Shown: one piece after another, positions 1 to 5,361 of the stretch
How the letters are laid out: each line of letters begins with the position of its first letter
Position numbering within the stretch: the first letter of the stretch is position 1
Assembly (NCBI GenBank): GCA_903912435.1
Contig: CAIWHI010000961.1
Location: forward strand, 1-5,361
Length of the DNA: 5,361 nt
From: an uncultured Bacteroidota bacterium
GTDB taxonomy: Bacteria > Bacteroidota > Bacteroidia > Chitinophagales > Chitinophagaceae
Direction of reading: 5' to 3'
Position numbers and translations under genes: made by a program
The notes under the pieces: model-generated
Seen by the model: only the letters and a program-made list of their open reading frames with translations
What the model was told of the DNA's origin: nothing
Databases searched by the model: none

Positions 1-1559
1 GTACAAAGTGTAGTAGCATTGGTAGCTACAATTGTATATACACCGGCAATGGTTTGTAAACCATAATCCAATGCAGCACCAGTGCCTGGAACAGCAGAAC
101 CAACCGGAACACCACCCCTTAATAATTGATAATTGAAACCTAAGTCTGAATTTGAAAGGCCAACACTTACACCGGTGCCGCCTGTGCAATAGGCACCGCC
201 ACCGGTTACTGAATATAAGGTAGGTAATGCATTAATAGATACTGTTACACTACCTGTCATATTATTAGTACAAGATGTGGTAGCATTTGTTGCTACAATA
301 GTATAAGTACCTGCTACTGTTTGAAGACCGAAGTTGAATGAAGCTCCTGTACCTGCTACAGCAGAACCTACTGCCACACCACCCCTGAATAATTGATAAT
401 TAATACCTGCCGTAGAGCCACTAATACCTACGTTAACACCAGTGCCGCCTGAACAATAAGCACCACCACCTGTAACGCTAAATAAACCTGGTAATGCATT
501 GATAGTTATTGTAGCACTACCTGCCATGGTTGCAGTACAACCTGTTAGGCCATTAGTTGCTATTACAGTATAAACACCCGCTGTAGTTTGTAAACCGAAA
601 GAAAGTGCAGAATTGGTACCGGCAACTGCTCCTCCTACTGGTGAACCACCTACATATAATTGGTAGTTGAATCCTAAAGCTGATGATGATAAACCAACCG
701 CAACACCTGTGCCACCTGCACAATAGGCACCACCACCGGTAACACTAAATGCAACAGGAGCTGCATTTACGGTAACGGTTGCACTGCTTCCCATTGTGCT
801 TGTACAACCTGTTGATGCATTAGTTGCTATAACTGTATAAGTACCGCCTGTTGTCTGGAAGCCAAATGTAATTGCCGAACCCGAACCTGCAACAGCAGAC
901 CCAGTGATTACACCACCTACATATAGTTGATAGTTAACACCCGCTGTAGAACCCGACAGGCCTACCACAACACCTGTGCCACCTGAACAATAAGTTCCAC
1001 CACCGGTTACAGTAAATATTGCAGGAACTGCATTTGTAAATATGGTAACACTTCCGGTCATATTATTGGTGCAACCTGTAGTAGCATTTATAGCAACTAC
1101 TGTATATGCACCAATAGTTGTTTGCAAGCCAAAATTTATTGCAGCACCTGTACCTGGTACAAGTGAACCTGTAGCTACGCCACCTACATATAATTGATAA
1201 TTGATACCGGATGTTGAACCTGATAAGCCAACCACAGTTCCTGCACCACCGGCGCAATAACCACCACCACCTGTTACGGCGAAGGCTGTTGGTAATACAT
1301 TTACTGTTACCACACCACTACCACTCATAGCTACAGTACAACCGCTTACAGCATGCGCTGCCGAAACTGTATAAGTACCACCTATTGTCTGGAAACCAAA
1401 ATCTAAGAAACTGCCCGTACCTGCTAATATTGTACCGGTTGAAACACCTCCTCTTAATAAGGTATAGTTCACACCTACCTGAGAATTACTTAGGTTAACA
1501 TCAATACCGCTGCCACCTGAACAATACGTACCGGTACCAGTCACTGTATAAACTGTAGG
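1..1559 (-). repeat. Class B tandem coding repeat, 5 full + 1 partial x 267 bp (89 residues)
   Basis: Linker prolines fall at residues 517, 606, 695, 784, 873 and 962, an unbroken 89-residue period. The unit boundaries are 1559-1293, 1292-1026, 1025-759, 758-492, 491-225 and 224-1, the last cut by the window edge after 74 residues. Consensus landmarks are VTGGGxYCxGGTGV, a GLSGS turn, NYQL followed by (Y/L/F)(V/R)GG, FG(L/F)QT, (T/V)YTV, ATNATTGCT and a closing VTVxxN strand. The two cysteines are 61 residues apart in all six units (529/590, 618/679, 707/768, 796/857, 885/946, 974/1035). More units may continue to the left. These are coding Ig-like modules, not a CRISPR or satellite array. 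Confidence 0.93.
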
Positions 1560-3107
1560 ATTAGGATTGATGGTTACTGTTACGCTTCCTTCTGTACCCC
1601 AACAACCTGCGGCTGATTGTGCCCTGAAATAATAAGTGCCTGATGAAGCTATTACCTGACTGGCAGATGGAGTAGCCGTAGAAGTTCCGCCTGATGTAGT
1701 CCCCTGGAAATATATGGTACCACTTCCACCATTTGCAGCAGTTATTGTAGTACTTCCGCAGAAGGTACCACCACCACTCGCAACTACAGTTGTTGGCAAT
1801 GCATTTATGGTAACATTTACGCTTCCTTCTGTTCCCCAGCAACCTGCTGCTGATTGTGCCCTGAAATAATAGGTGCCTGTAGAAGATACTGTTTGAGATA
1901 CTGATGGTGTGGCTGTAGATGTACCACCTGTTGTATTGCCCTGGAAATATATAGTACCACTACCACCATTTGCAGCAGTTATTGTGGTGCTTCCGCAAAA
2001 AGTACCTGCACCACTTGCTGTAACTGTTGTTGGTAAAGGATTGATTGTAACTGTTACGCTACCTTCTGTGCCCCAGCATCCTGCTGCTGATTGTGCCCTG
2101 AAATAATAAGTACCTGAAGCTGAAACCACTTGTGACGCTGATGCAATAGCTGTTGATGTTCCTCCTGATGTAGTACCCTGAAAATAAATTGTTCCACTAC
2201 CACCATTCGCAGCAGTTATTGTTGTACTTCCGCAAAAGGTACCGCTACCACTTGCTGTAACAGCAGTAGGTAAGGCATTAACCGACATTGTTATAGTACT
2301 GGAGCTAACACTTGCAGGTGCTGCACAACCGGTAGGTATCATAGTACATACTACTGTATTACCATTTGAAAGTGTGCTGCTACTAAATGAAGGACCACTC
2401 GCAACTAAAGAACCATTTACAAACCACTGATATGCAGGAGTACCACCATTAATAGGAGTAGGAGTAAATGTTACGCTTGTACCTGAACATATAGCACCAG
2501 ATGGAACCGCAGCGATACTTACCGATGGAGTCACCGCAGTAAGCAATGATAAATCACCAAAGTCAGTACCTGATGAACCTGTAGTAATACCAGCAACGTT
2601 GGTAGATGCAGAAGCATATACATAACCTGATGCTGATGAAGTAGTTGTAGCCTGAAGCTGAAGTCCGGCAATTGTAATAGCATCTGCAAGTGTAGTTCCA
2701 CCTGATGTAATATTGATAGTAAAAGTTGTAGCGGTAATACCTCCATTTGCTATGGCAGATATATTACCACCACCTGCAAAAGAAAGAACAGGTGATGAAC
2801 CAGCATTGAACTGCCAACCCGTTGGTGGATGCAACACAATCTGGTCTGCCCCTGTTACGAAATCAGCATTATTTCCTTCTGTAACTGTTATTGTACCCAA
2901 TGTAGTAAAACCTGGAGCAATACCGGTAGACGCTGAATTACTACAAATACTGAGACCACCTGAACCCGGTGTAACAACTACAGCACCAAAACCAGAATAG
3001 CCCACGAAGCAAAGAAGTAGGGCTAAAATAAATCTTTGCATGGTTTTGGAATGACTGTTATTACCGGCAATAATACCAATCACTGATAGTAAAGAAAGTT
3101 TTCTCAT
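1..3107 (-). CDS. Giant secreted modular repeat protein (Ig-like modules, adhesin/T9SS-cargo type), C-terminus beyond window
   Basis: One frame stays open from ATG 3107-3105 to the left edge: 1035 codons plus two bases, no stop. Order by residue: signal peptide (to about 41); beta-rich N-terminal domain (about 45-190); one Ig/PKD-like module (about 193-279); three 79-residue modules (280-516); five 89-residue modules plus a sixth cut at 74 residues (517-1035). Composition is Gly/Thr/Ser/Ala-rich with few charged residues, typical of extracellular Bacteroidota beta-sandwich repeats. Each repeat module carries two cysteines at fixed spacing (52 residues in the first class, 61 in the second), consistent with one disulphide per module after export. 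Similar arrays are known in very large Bacteroidota surface proteins that end in a gliding-motility or type IX sorting domain. That end lies outside the window, so T9SS export and an adhesin or matrix role are inference. ATG at 3041 (residue 23) is an alternative start. Its own promoter is proposed at 3152-3182. Confidence 0.9.
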   Translation of the reverse strand, partial: MRKLSLLSVIGIIAGNNSHSKTMQRFILALLLCFVGYSGFGAVVVTPGSGGLSICSNSASTGIAPGFTTLGTITVTEGNNADFVTGADQIVLHPPTGWQFNAGSSPVLSFAGGGNISAIANGGITATTFTINITSGGTTLADAITIAGLQLQATTTSSASGYVYASASTNVAGITTGSSGTDFGDLSLLTAVTPSVSIAAVPSGAICSGTSVTFTPTPINGGTPAYQWFVNGSLVASGPSFSSSTLSNGNTVVCTMIPTGCAAPASVSSSTITMSVNALPTAVTASGSGTFCGSTTITAANGGSGTIYFQGTTSGGTSTAIASASQVVSASGTYYFRAQSAAGCWGTEGSVTVTINPLPTTVTASGAGTFCGSTTITAANGGSGTIYFQGNTTGGTSTATPSVSQTVSSTGTYYFRAQSAAGCWGTEGSVNVTINALPTTVVASGGGTFCGSTTITAANGGSGTIYFQGTTSGGTSTATPSASQVIASSGTYYFRAQSAAGCWGTEGSVTVTINPNPTVYTVTGTGTYCSGGSGIDVNLSNSQVGVNYTLLRGGVSTGTILAGTGSFLDFGFQTIGGTYTVSAAHAVSGCTVAMSGSGVVTVNVLPTAFAVTGGGGYCAGGAGTVVGLSGSTSGINYQLYVGGVATGSLVPGTGAAINFGLQTTIGAYTVVAINATTGCTNNMTGSVTIFTNAVPAIFTVTGGGTYCSGGTGVVVGLSGSTAGVNYQLYVGGVITGSAVAGSGSAITFGFQTTGGTYTVIATNASTGCTSTMGSSATVTVNAAPVAFSVTGGGAYCAGGTGVAVGLSSSALGFNYQLYVGGSPVGGAVAGTNSALSFGLQTTAGVYTVIATNGLTGCTATMAGSATITINALPGLFSVTGGGAYCSGGTGVNVGISGSTAGINYQLFRGGVAVGSAVAGTGASFNFGLQTVAGTYTIVATNATTSCTNNMTGSVTVSINALPTLYSVTGGGAYCTGGTGVSVGLSNSDLGFNYQLLRGGVPVGSAVPGTGAALDYGLQTIAGVYTIVATNATTLC
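1560..2270 (-). repeat. Class A tandem coding repeat, 3 x 237 bp (79 residues)
   Basis: Three modules follow head to tail with an exact 79-residue period, counted from the proline of each LPT linker: residues 280-358 (2270-2034), 359-437 (2033-1797) and 438-516 (1796-1560). Shared landmarks are GTFCGSTTITAANGGSGTIY near the start, FQGxTxGGTSTA in the middle, GTYYFRAQSAAGCWGTEGSV near the end, and VNVTIN/VTVTIN before the next linker. Two cysteines per module (for example C292 and C344) are 52 residues apart in all three. Protein identity between copies is high, while many third codon positions differ. The pattern is familiar from Ig-like repeats of large Bacteroidota surface proteins; the exact family name is not assigned. 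Confidence 0.93.
2271..2531 (-). other. Single Ig/PKD-like module
   Basis: Residues about 193-279 form a module seen once. Key elements are ICSGTSVTFTPTP, then the AYQWFVNG core strand (aromatic-Gln-Trp pattern typical of PKD/Ig-like folds in Bacteroidota), then NTVVCTMIPTGC and the closing strand TITMSVNALP. It has three cysteines (C207, C254, C261), so the pairing differs from the two later classes. Its last strand ends with the same N-A-L-P-T linker that joins every later module, so it appears to be the first bead of the chain. Confidence 0.65.
2538..2975 (-). other. Beta-rich N-terminal domain of the giant protein
   Basis: Residues about 45-190, just after the signal peptide, are not part of the repeat series. 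The segment starts VTPGSGGLSICSNSAS, contains hydrophobic/polar alternation such as DQIVLHPPTGWQF and TTFTINITSGGTTLADAITI, and ends near SSGTDFGDLSLL. This alternation suggests a beta-sandwich. Similar segments sit at the N-terminus of other Bacteroidota secreted repeat proteins, but I cannot name a Pfam family with certainty. It has one cysteine (C55), unlike the paired cysteines of the modules that follow. Confidence 0.5.
2985..3107 (-). other. N-terminal export signal with two possible starts
   Basis: From ATG 3107 the protein begins MRKLSLLSVIGIIAG, a short basic and hydrophobic stretch, then a polar NNSHSKT segment. A second methionine at residue 23 (ATG 3041-3039) opens MQRFILALLLCFVGYSGFGA, a textbook Sec signal peptide with cleavage likely after GFGA (about residue 42). 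Neither start has a recognisable Shine-Dalgarno sequence, which is normal in Bacteroidota. Starting at residue 23 gives the cleaner signal peptide; starting at 3107 gives a 22-residue extension that is itself signal-like. I kept the longer start for the gene call, but the shorter one is at least as likely. Confidence 0.6.
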
Positions 3108-3151
3108 GAGCTTAATCTTTTTGAAAGAAATAATTTTTCTAAATTTCAGGG

Positions 3152-3182
3152 TAAACATACTAAAAAATGACTTCTTAACAAA
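3152..3182 (-). promoter_or_regulatory. Bacteroidota-type promoter of the giant repeat gene
   Basis: Read on the minus strand, TTTG (3182-3179, the end of a T-run) is followed by 19 bases and then TATGTTTA (3159-3152). The Bacteroidota housekeeping consensus is TTTG or TTG at -33 and TAnnTTTG at -7 with about 17-23 bases between, so only the last base of the -7 box deviates. Transcription would start near 3145, leaving an untranslated leader of roughly 38 bases before ATG 3107. Position and spacing fit well, but no expression evidence exists in the sequence. Confidence 0.6.
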
Positions 3183-3333
3183 AAATAACCACCTGATTTT
3201 AAAAGAAACAAACATAAATCAGGCCATAAAACCCAAATAATCAGCCTAAAAGCATCATAATCCCCTCCTAATTAGCACATCTAACGAATTTCATTCACGT
3301 GTTTGATATAACCTAATTTCATATGCTAAATGA

Positions 3334-3352
3334 TGACAAAACAATTTTGTCA
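3334..3352. repeat. Perfect palindrome TGACAAAA-CAA-TTTTGTCA
   Basis: An 8-bp perfect inverted repeat with a 3-base spacer lies about 150 bases upstream of the promoter of the giant gene and just past the terminator of the TPR gene. It has no long T-run on either side, so it is a poor terminator. It could be a binding site for a dimeric regulator or a chance AT-rich palindrome. The nine bases ATGACAAAA at 3333-3341 recur at 3398-3406 inside the nearby terminator. Confidence 0.4.
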
Positions 3353-3370
3353 ATTTACAGGGCCTATCCC

Positions 3371-3413
3371 TAAAACAAAACGAACTTTTGCCACTGAATG
3401 ACAAAAGTTCGTT
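3371..3413 (-). terminator. Rho-independent terminator of the TPR gene
   Basis: Bases 3379-3390 (AACGAACTTTTG) pair perfectly with 3402-3413 (CAAAAGTTCGTT): a 12-bp stem with an 11-base loop. In the minus-strand transcript the stem is followed by TTGTTTTA (3378-3371), the U-rich tail expected of an intrinsic terminator. On the plus strand the stem is followed by CCTATAATTC, so termination is expected only for leftward transcription. It begins 28 bases after the stop codon of the TPR gene. Only four of the twelve pairs are G-C, so the hairpin is moderate in strength. Confidence 0.75.
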
Positions 3414-3440
3414 CCTATAATTCACATTAGCAATTTAAGA

Positions 3441-4091
3441 CTATCCGGGTAGGCGGGCAATATAACCTGCCATTTCCTTTATCTGGTCTACCACCTGCTT
3501 ATTGGTAGGCTTGCATGCCTTAGCTTTATTAAAATATATTTTAGAATTCCTAAAATCCCTTCTCTGGATACAGATACCCGAAAGCTGCAAATATGCAGTT
3601 GCTTCATTATCCTTATCAGGTAAGCCTATACTAATCGCTTTTCTTAGATGTTCATAAGCTTCTTTGGTATTGCCTTTTTTCTGTGCTATGGCTCCTAATT
3701 GCAGATAAACGGTTCCCTCATATTCTTTTTCAGGCAATCCCCCTTCCAGGCCTTTCCTCAGTTGGGCTTCTGCCAGGTCCAGGTCATCTCCCATCGTAGA
3801 GAAATTAGCTTGAAGCATATAATAGGAAGAACGCACAGGCTTATATAAAAAATTAGGGTATTTCACAGTAGCCAATAATTTTTGGGCACCTTCCATATCT
3901 CCACTTTCCATGTACCCCTGAATAAGGGTCATAGGACCAATAAGGAAGTAGGCGGTAATCATCAAGGCTGATACCAGGAAAGGAATCCAGGCTATCCACC
4001 AGGTTACTTTAAATCCAAATAAAAATCCGAGGGCGATTAATCCAATTGCAATAGGTATGCGGTAAAGTACAAATATGCGTCTGAAATTCAT
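3441..4091 (-). CDS. Membrane-anchored TPR-repeat protein (two TM helices + C-terminal TPRs)
   Basis: The product is 216 residues from ATG 4091, with stop TAG at 3443-3441. Residues about 10-27 (YRIPIAIGLIALGFLFGF) and about 32-52 (IAWIPFLVSALMITAYFLI) form a membrane hairpin joined by a short KVTWW turn. The remaining residues 53-216 are helical TPR-like repeats: a first at about 57-76 (GYMESGDMEGAQKLL), a second at about 87-117, and two clearer ones led by a repeated GLPxKxxExTxYLQL signature, with GLP at 118-120 and 156-158 (38-residue step, longer than the usual 34). TPRs are protein-binding scaffolds, so a membrane-tethered docking role is likely; the partner is unknown. An in-frame ATG at 4169 would add 26 residues, but that extension is not hydrophobic and lies upstream of the best promoter box, so 4091 is preferred. 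The gene is followed by its own terminator and diverges from the lipoprotein gene. Confidence 0.85.
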   Translation of the reverse strand: MNFRRIFVLYRIPIAIGLIALGFLFGFKVTWWIAWIPFLVSALMITAYFLIGPMTLIQGYMESGDMEGAQKLLATVKYPNFLYKPVRSSYYMLQANFSTMGDDLDLAEAQLRKGLEGGLPEKEYEGTVYLQLGAIAQKKGNTKEAYEHLRKAISIGLPDKDNEATAYLQLSGICIQRRDFRNSKIYFNKAKACKPTNKQVVDQIKEMAGYIARLPG

Positions 4092-4309
4092 AATATAATT
4101 TGGGCGGCAAATATACCGCATTTTTGGAAGAGTAAAATAGTATTTGCAATTTCGTAGTTCACCCAACACTTAAATTCCTTAAGATGGACTATCATTAAGC
4201 AGTCATAAAATATTTATATACAAAACTTAATATTCCAGTAATAATAAGTTAACCCTGAAACCGGCAATTAAAGACAATATGGTAGGAATTTGCAGCCAAA
4301 CAAAACAAT
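4092..4309. other. Divergent intergenic region
   Basis: These 218 bases separate the start of the TPR gene from the start of the lipoprotein gene and are AT-rich. Apart from the TATATTTG box on the minus strand I see no strong element. No full Bacteroidota promoter for the plus-strand gene is evident; GGAATTTG at 4286-4293 keeps only the TTTG half of the -7 box and lacks a -33 partner. No RNA gene or small coding frame stands out. Confidence 0.55.
4108..4115 (-). promoter_or_regulatory. TATATTTG -7 box upstream of the TPR gene
   Basis: On the minus strand bases 4115-4108 read TATATTTG, a perfect match to the Bacteroidota -7 consensus TAnnTTTG. The -33 element is weak: 19 bases further upstream lies ATTT within a T-rich stretch, not TTTG. 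Transcription would begin near 4101, giving a very short leader of about 10 bases before ATG 4091. This would leave the alternative start at 4169 untranscribed, which supports the shorter protein. Confidence 0.45.
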
Positions 4310-5311
4310 ATGACCACCCGTACTATTTTGGTTACCATCGCAACAACAGCTTTATTCTTTTGCTCCTGCAGCAAAAACCATGTCAGCAATAAACTTACGC
4401 CTATCCAAACAGTAAATACGGATGAAGTAAAACTTCATAAAACAGCCGGAAGAATTAGTGGAGCAACCATGCTTGCCGCCCCTGTAGCCGAAGCTAAAAT
4501 TTACAAATTACTTCCCGGCTACAACAGTAGCGATGATTTCGAGGCTAGCGGTGTATATTACCTAAGTGGCTATTTTTACGTAGCCTTCGACAATAGGTAT
4601 AAAATAGGCAAAATTAAAAGTACCCTACCAATCAATAGTTCCGACAATTCTTTACTAAGTTCTGGTTCCGGATCATCTAATTTCGAAGGCATTACTTATG
4701 ACAACTTTGGTACACCTAATTTCTTTGTTGTAGAGGAATGTGTTCACAATGGCAGCGTGTACCAACCTCGTGTAAGGGAGTATGATGCATCTATGAATTA
4801 CCAAAGCGATAAATGGGTTGACTACTATTTTACCTCTGCAACCAGTAATAAAGCCTTTGAAGGCATAGCCTGGGTTTACCGTGGTGGAGAAGATTATCTA
4901 CTGGGCCTGGTAGAAGGTACCGGAAAAATTGCCGTTGTAAAAAAGACTTCTGGTCACTGGATATTAGTTGACTCCATAACTCTGCCATCATCAGTTACAT
5001 TTACCGATTATTCCGACATCTGTGTTTATGGCACAAAGGTGGCGATTACCTCGCAGGAAGATGGCCAATTATGGATTGGTACACTAAGCAGCACATCATG
5101 GTCAATAACGGGTGGTACAGCCTACGAATTCCCTCATGGCAGTAGCACTGGTGTAGTAGGTGCCGGCACTTATCAGATCTATGGCAATATAGAAGGCGTA
5201 TCATTTATCAGCCCAACCCAAATAGTAGTAGTATCTGATAAAGCCGATGCCAGCCAGCCAGCCTACCAAACCTATAAAGAGCAATCAATTCACATTTTTA
5301 ATATTCCGTAG
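4310..5311 (+). CDS. Lipoprotein with predicted beta-propeller (SdiA-regulated / phytase-esterase-like pattern)
   Basis: The product is 333 residues with stop TAG at 5309-5311. It opens with a lipoprotein signal: TILVTIATTALFF then CSCSKN. C20 (Ser at -1) is the likely lipidated cysteine, C18 an alternative. No acidic run follows the cysteine, so a surface-export signal is not evident and a periplasm-facing anchor is the default guess. After a linker (about 21-65) five blade-like units repeat: an acidic 'E-G-I/V' style motif followed by a beta strand and an acidic turn. These are FEASGVYY (77-84) with VAFDN (91-95); FEGITYD (125-131) with FFVVEE; FEGIAW (183-188) with LLGLVEG; YSDICVY (234-240) with VAITSQEDG; IEGVSFI (294-300) with IVVVSDKAD. 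The acidic positions (78, 126, 184, 236, 295) are 48-59 residues apart. This resembles SdiA-regulated and esterase-like phytase propellers; an enzymatic activity cannot be assigned. It diverges from the TPR gene. Confidence 0.82.
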   Translation: MTTRTILVTIATTALFFCSCSKNHVSNKLTPIQTVNTDEVKLHKTAGRISGATMLAAPVAEAKIYKLLPGYNSSDDFEASGVYYLSGYFYVAFDNRYKIGKIKSTLPINSSDNSLLSSGSGSSNFEGITYDNFGTPNFFVVEECVHNGSVYQPRVREYDASMNYQSDKWVDYYFTSATSNKAFEGIAWVYRGGEDYLLGLVEGTGKIAVVKKTSGHWILVDSITLPSSVTFTDYSDICVYGTKVAITSQEDGQLWIGTLSSTSWSITGGTAYEFPHGSSTGVVGAGTYQIYGNIEGVSFISPTQIVVVSDKADASQPAYQTYKEQSIHIFNIP

Positions 5312-5361
5312 TTAAGGTAAAAGTTAAAAGTCAAAACGCTACGAAGGCAAAAGTCAAAACA
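5312..5361. repeat. AAAAGTY-type short repeats downstream of the lipoprotein gene
   Basis: AAAAGTCAAAAC occurs at 5326-5337 and again at 5349-5360 (23-base step). A related unit AAGGTAAAAGTTAAAAG begins at 5314, and AAGGCAAAAGTCAAAAC at 5344. The tract is built from AAAAGTT/AAAAGTC-like units and is cut by the window edge, so its full extent is unknown. Such degenerate A-rich units between genes are not coding. No terminator hairpin is visible in these 50 bases. Confidence 0.5.

Larger units (their letters stand above)
3108..3440. other. AT-rich intergenic region between two co-directional minus-strand genes
   Basis: No convincing reading frame was found in these 333 bases. Reading in the direction of transcription (right to left), the region holds the terminator of the TPR gene (3379-3413), a small perfect palindrome (3334-3352), an 8-bp inverted repeat CCTGATTT/AAATCAGG (3192-3199 and 3216-3223) just upstream of the promoter, the promoter (3152-3182), and the leader of the giant gene. 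The arrangement indicates that the two genes are transcribed separately. Confidence 0.7.

Noticed and set aside
1063..1257. 64-codon open frame, minus strand
   Set aside because: It lies inside the giant repeat gene in another frame. Its Cys/Tyr/Arg-rich translation is low-complexity and comes from the repeat's codon pattern.
1561..1842. 93-codon open frame, minus strand
   Set aside because: Shadow frame of class A unit 3 and the adjoining end of unit 2. The Cys/Trp/Asn-rich translation has no protein-like pattern.
1909..2106. 65-codon open frame, plus strand
   Set aside because: Antisense to class A modules. It stays open only because the sense codons lack complementary stop codons.
1..2270. 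CRISPR array or noncoding satellite
   Set aside because: The 237/267-bp units are long, in frame, translated and contain no short identical repeats with unique spacers.
2531..2746. 71-codon open frame, minus strand
   Set aside because: Leu/Gln/His-rich alternate frame of the N-terminal domain of the giant protein; no independent start signals.
2713..3000. 95-codon open frame, plus strand
   Set aside because: Antisense to the N-terminal domain of the giant gene; no promoter, and the sense frame is clearly the coding one.
3105..3158. Further upstream start (ATG 3158-3156) for the giant gene
   Set aside because: The frame is open, but this ATG sits within the proposed -7 promoter box, so it would not be in the transcript. 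The added residues are basic and would spoil the signal peptide.
3192..3223. 8-bp inverted repeat CCTGATTT/AAATCAGG as a terminator
   Set aside because: The 16-base loop and lack of a following T-run make it weak. It is kept only as a note in the intergenic entry.
4092..4169. 26-residue N-terminal extension of the TPR protein
   Set aside because: It is Cys/Tyr/Arg-rich with no matching pattern, and the TATATTTG box lies inside it. Starting at ATG 4091 puts the membrane hairpin at the expected N-terminus.
4286..4293. GGAATTTG as -7 box for the lipoprotein gene
   Set aside because: It matches only the TTTG half of the consensus and has no TTTG/TTG element at the right distance upstream.

Overview
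The window looks like chromosomal DNA of a Bacteroidota bacterium, most likely a Chitinophagales/Chitinophagaceae-type organism. The clues are AT-rich intergenic DNA, no clear Shine-Dalgarno sequences, promoter elements of the Bacteroidota type (TTTG / TAnnTTTG), a lipoprotein signal ending in the FCSCSK style common in this phylum, and a giant secreted protein built from glycine/threonine-rich Ig-like modules of the kind carried by gliding-motility and type IX secretion (T9SS) surface proteins. The genus is inferred; no rRNA or marker gene is present.

Layout. (1) Positions 1-3107, minus strand: the N-terminal 1035 codons of one uninterrupted reading frame that runs off the left edge. It encodes a signal peptide, a beta-rich N-terminal domain, one Ig/PKD-like module, three tandem 79-residue modules (237 bp each), then five complete and one cut 89-residue modules (267 bp each). 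The short open frames overlapping this region in other frames are shadows. (2) Positions 3108-3440: an AT-rich gap with a good candidate promoter for the giant gene, a perfect small palindrome, and a rho-independent terminator for the gene to its right. (3) Positions 3441-4091, minus strand: a 216-residue protein with two membrane helices followed by TPR-like repeats. (4) Positions 4092-4309: a divergent intergenic region with a TATATTTG box for the TPR gene. (5) Positions 4310-5311, plus strand: a 333-residue lipoprotein predicted to fold as a beta-propeller, related in pattern to SdiA-regulated / phytase-esterase-like propellers. (6) Positions 5312-5361: AAAAGTY-type short repeats at the right edge.

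The three genes appear to be separate transcription units. The two minus-strand genes are separated by a terminator and a promoter, and the lipoprotein gene is divergent. Nothing in the sequence ties them into one pathway beyond the likely envelope location of all three products. I do not see a new defence, mobile or RNA system. The most interesting feature is the adhesin-like gene, whose modules keep an exact length while their synonymous positions have diverged and subtype features are mixed between units.
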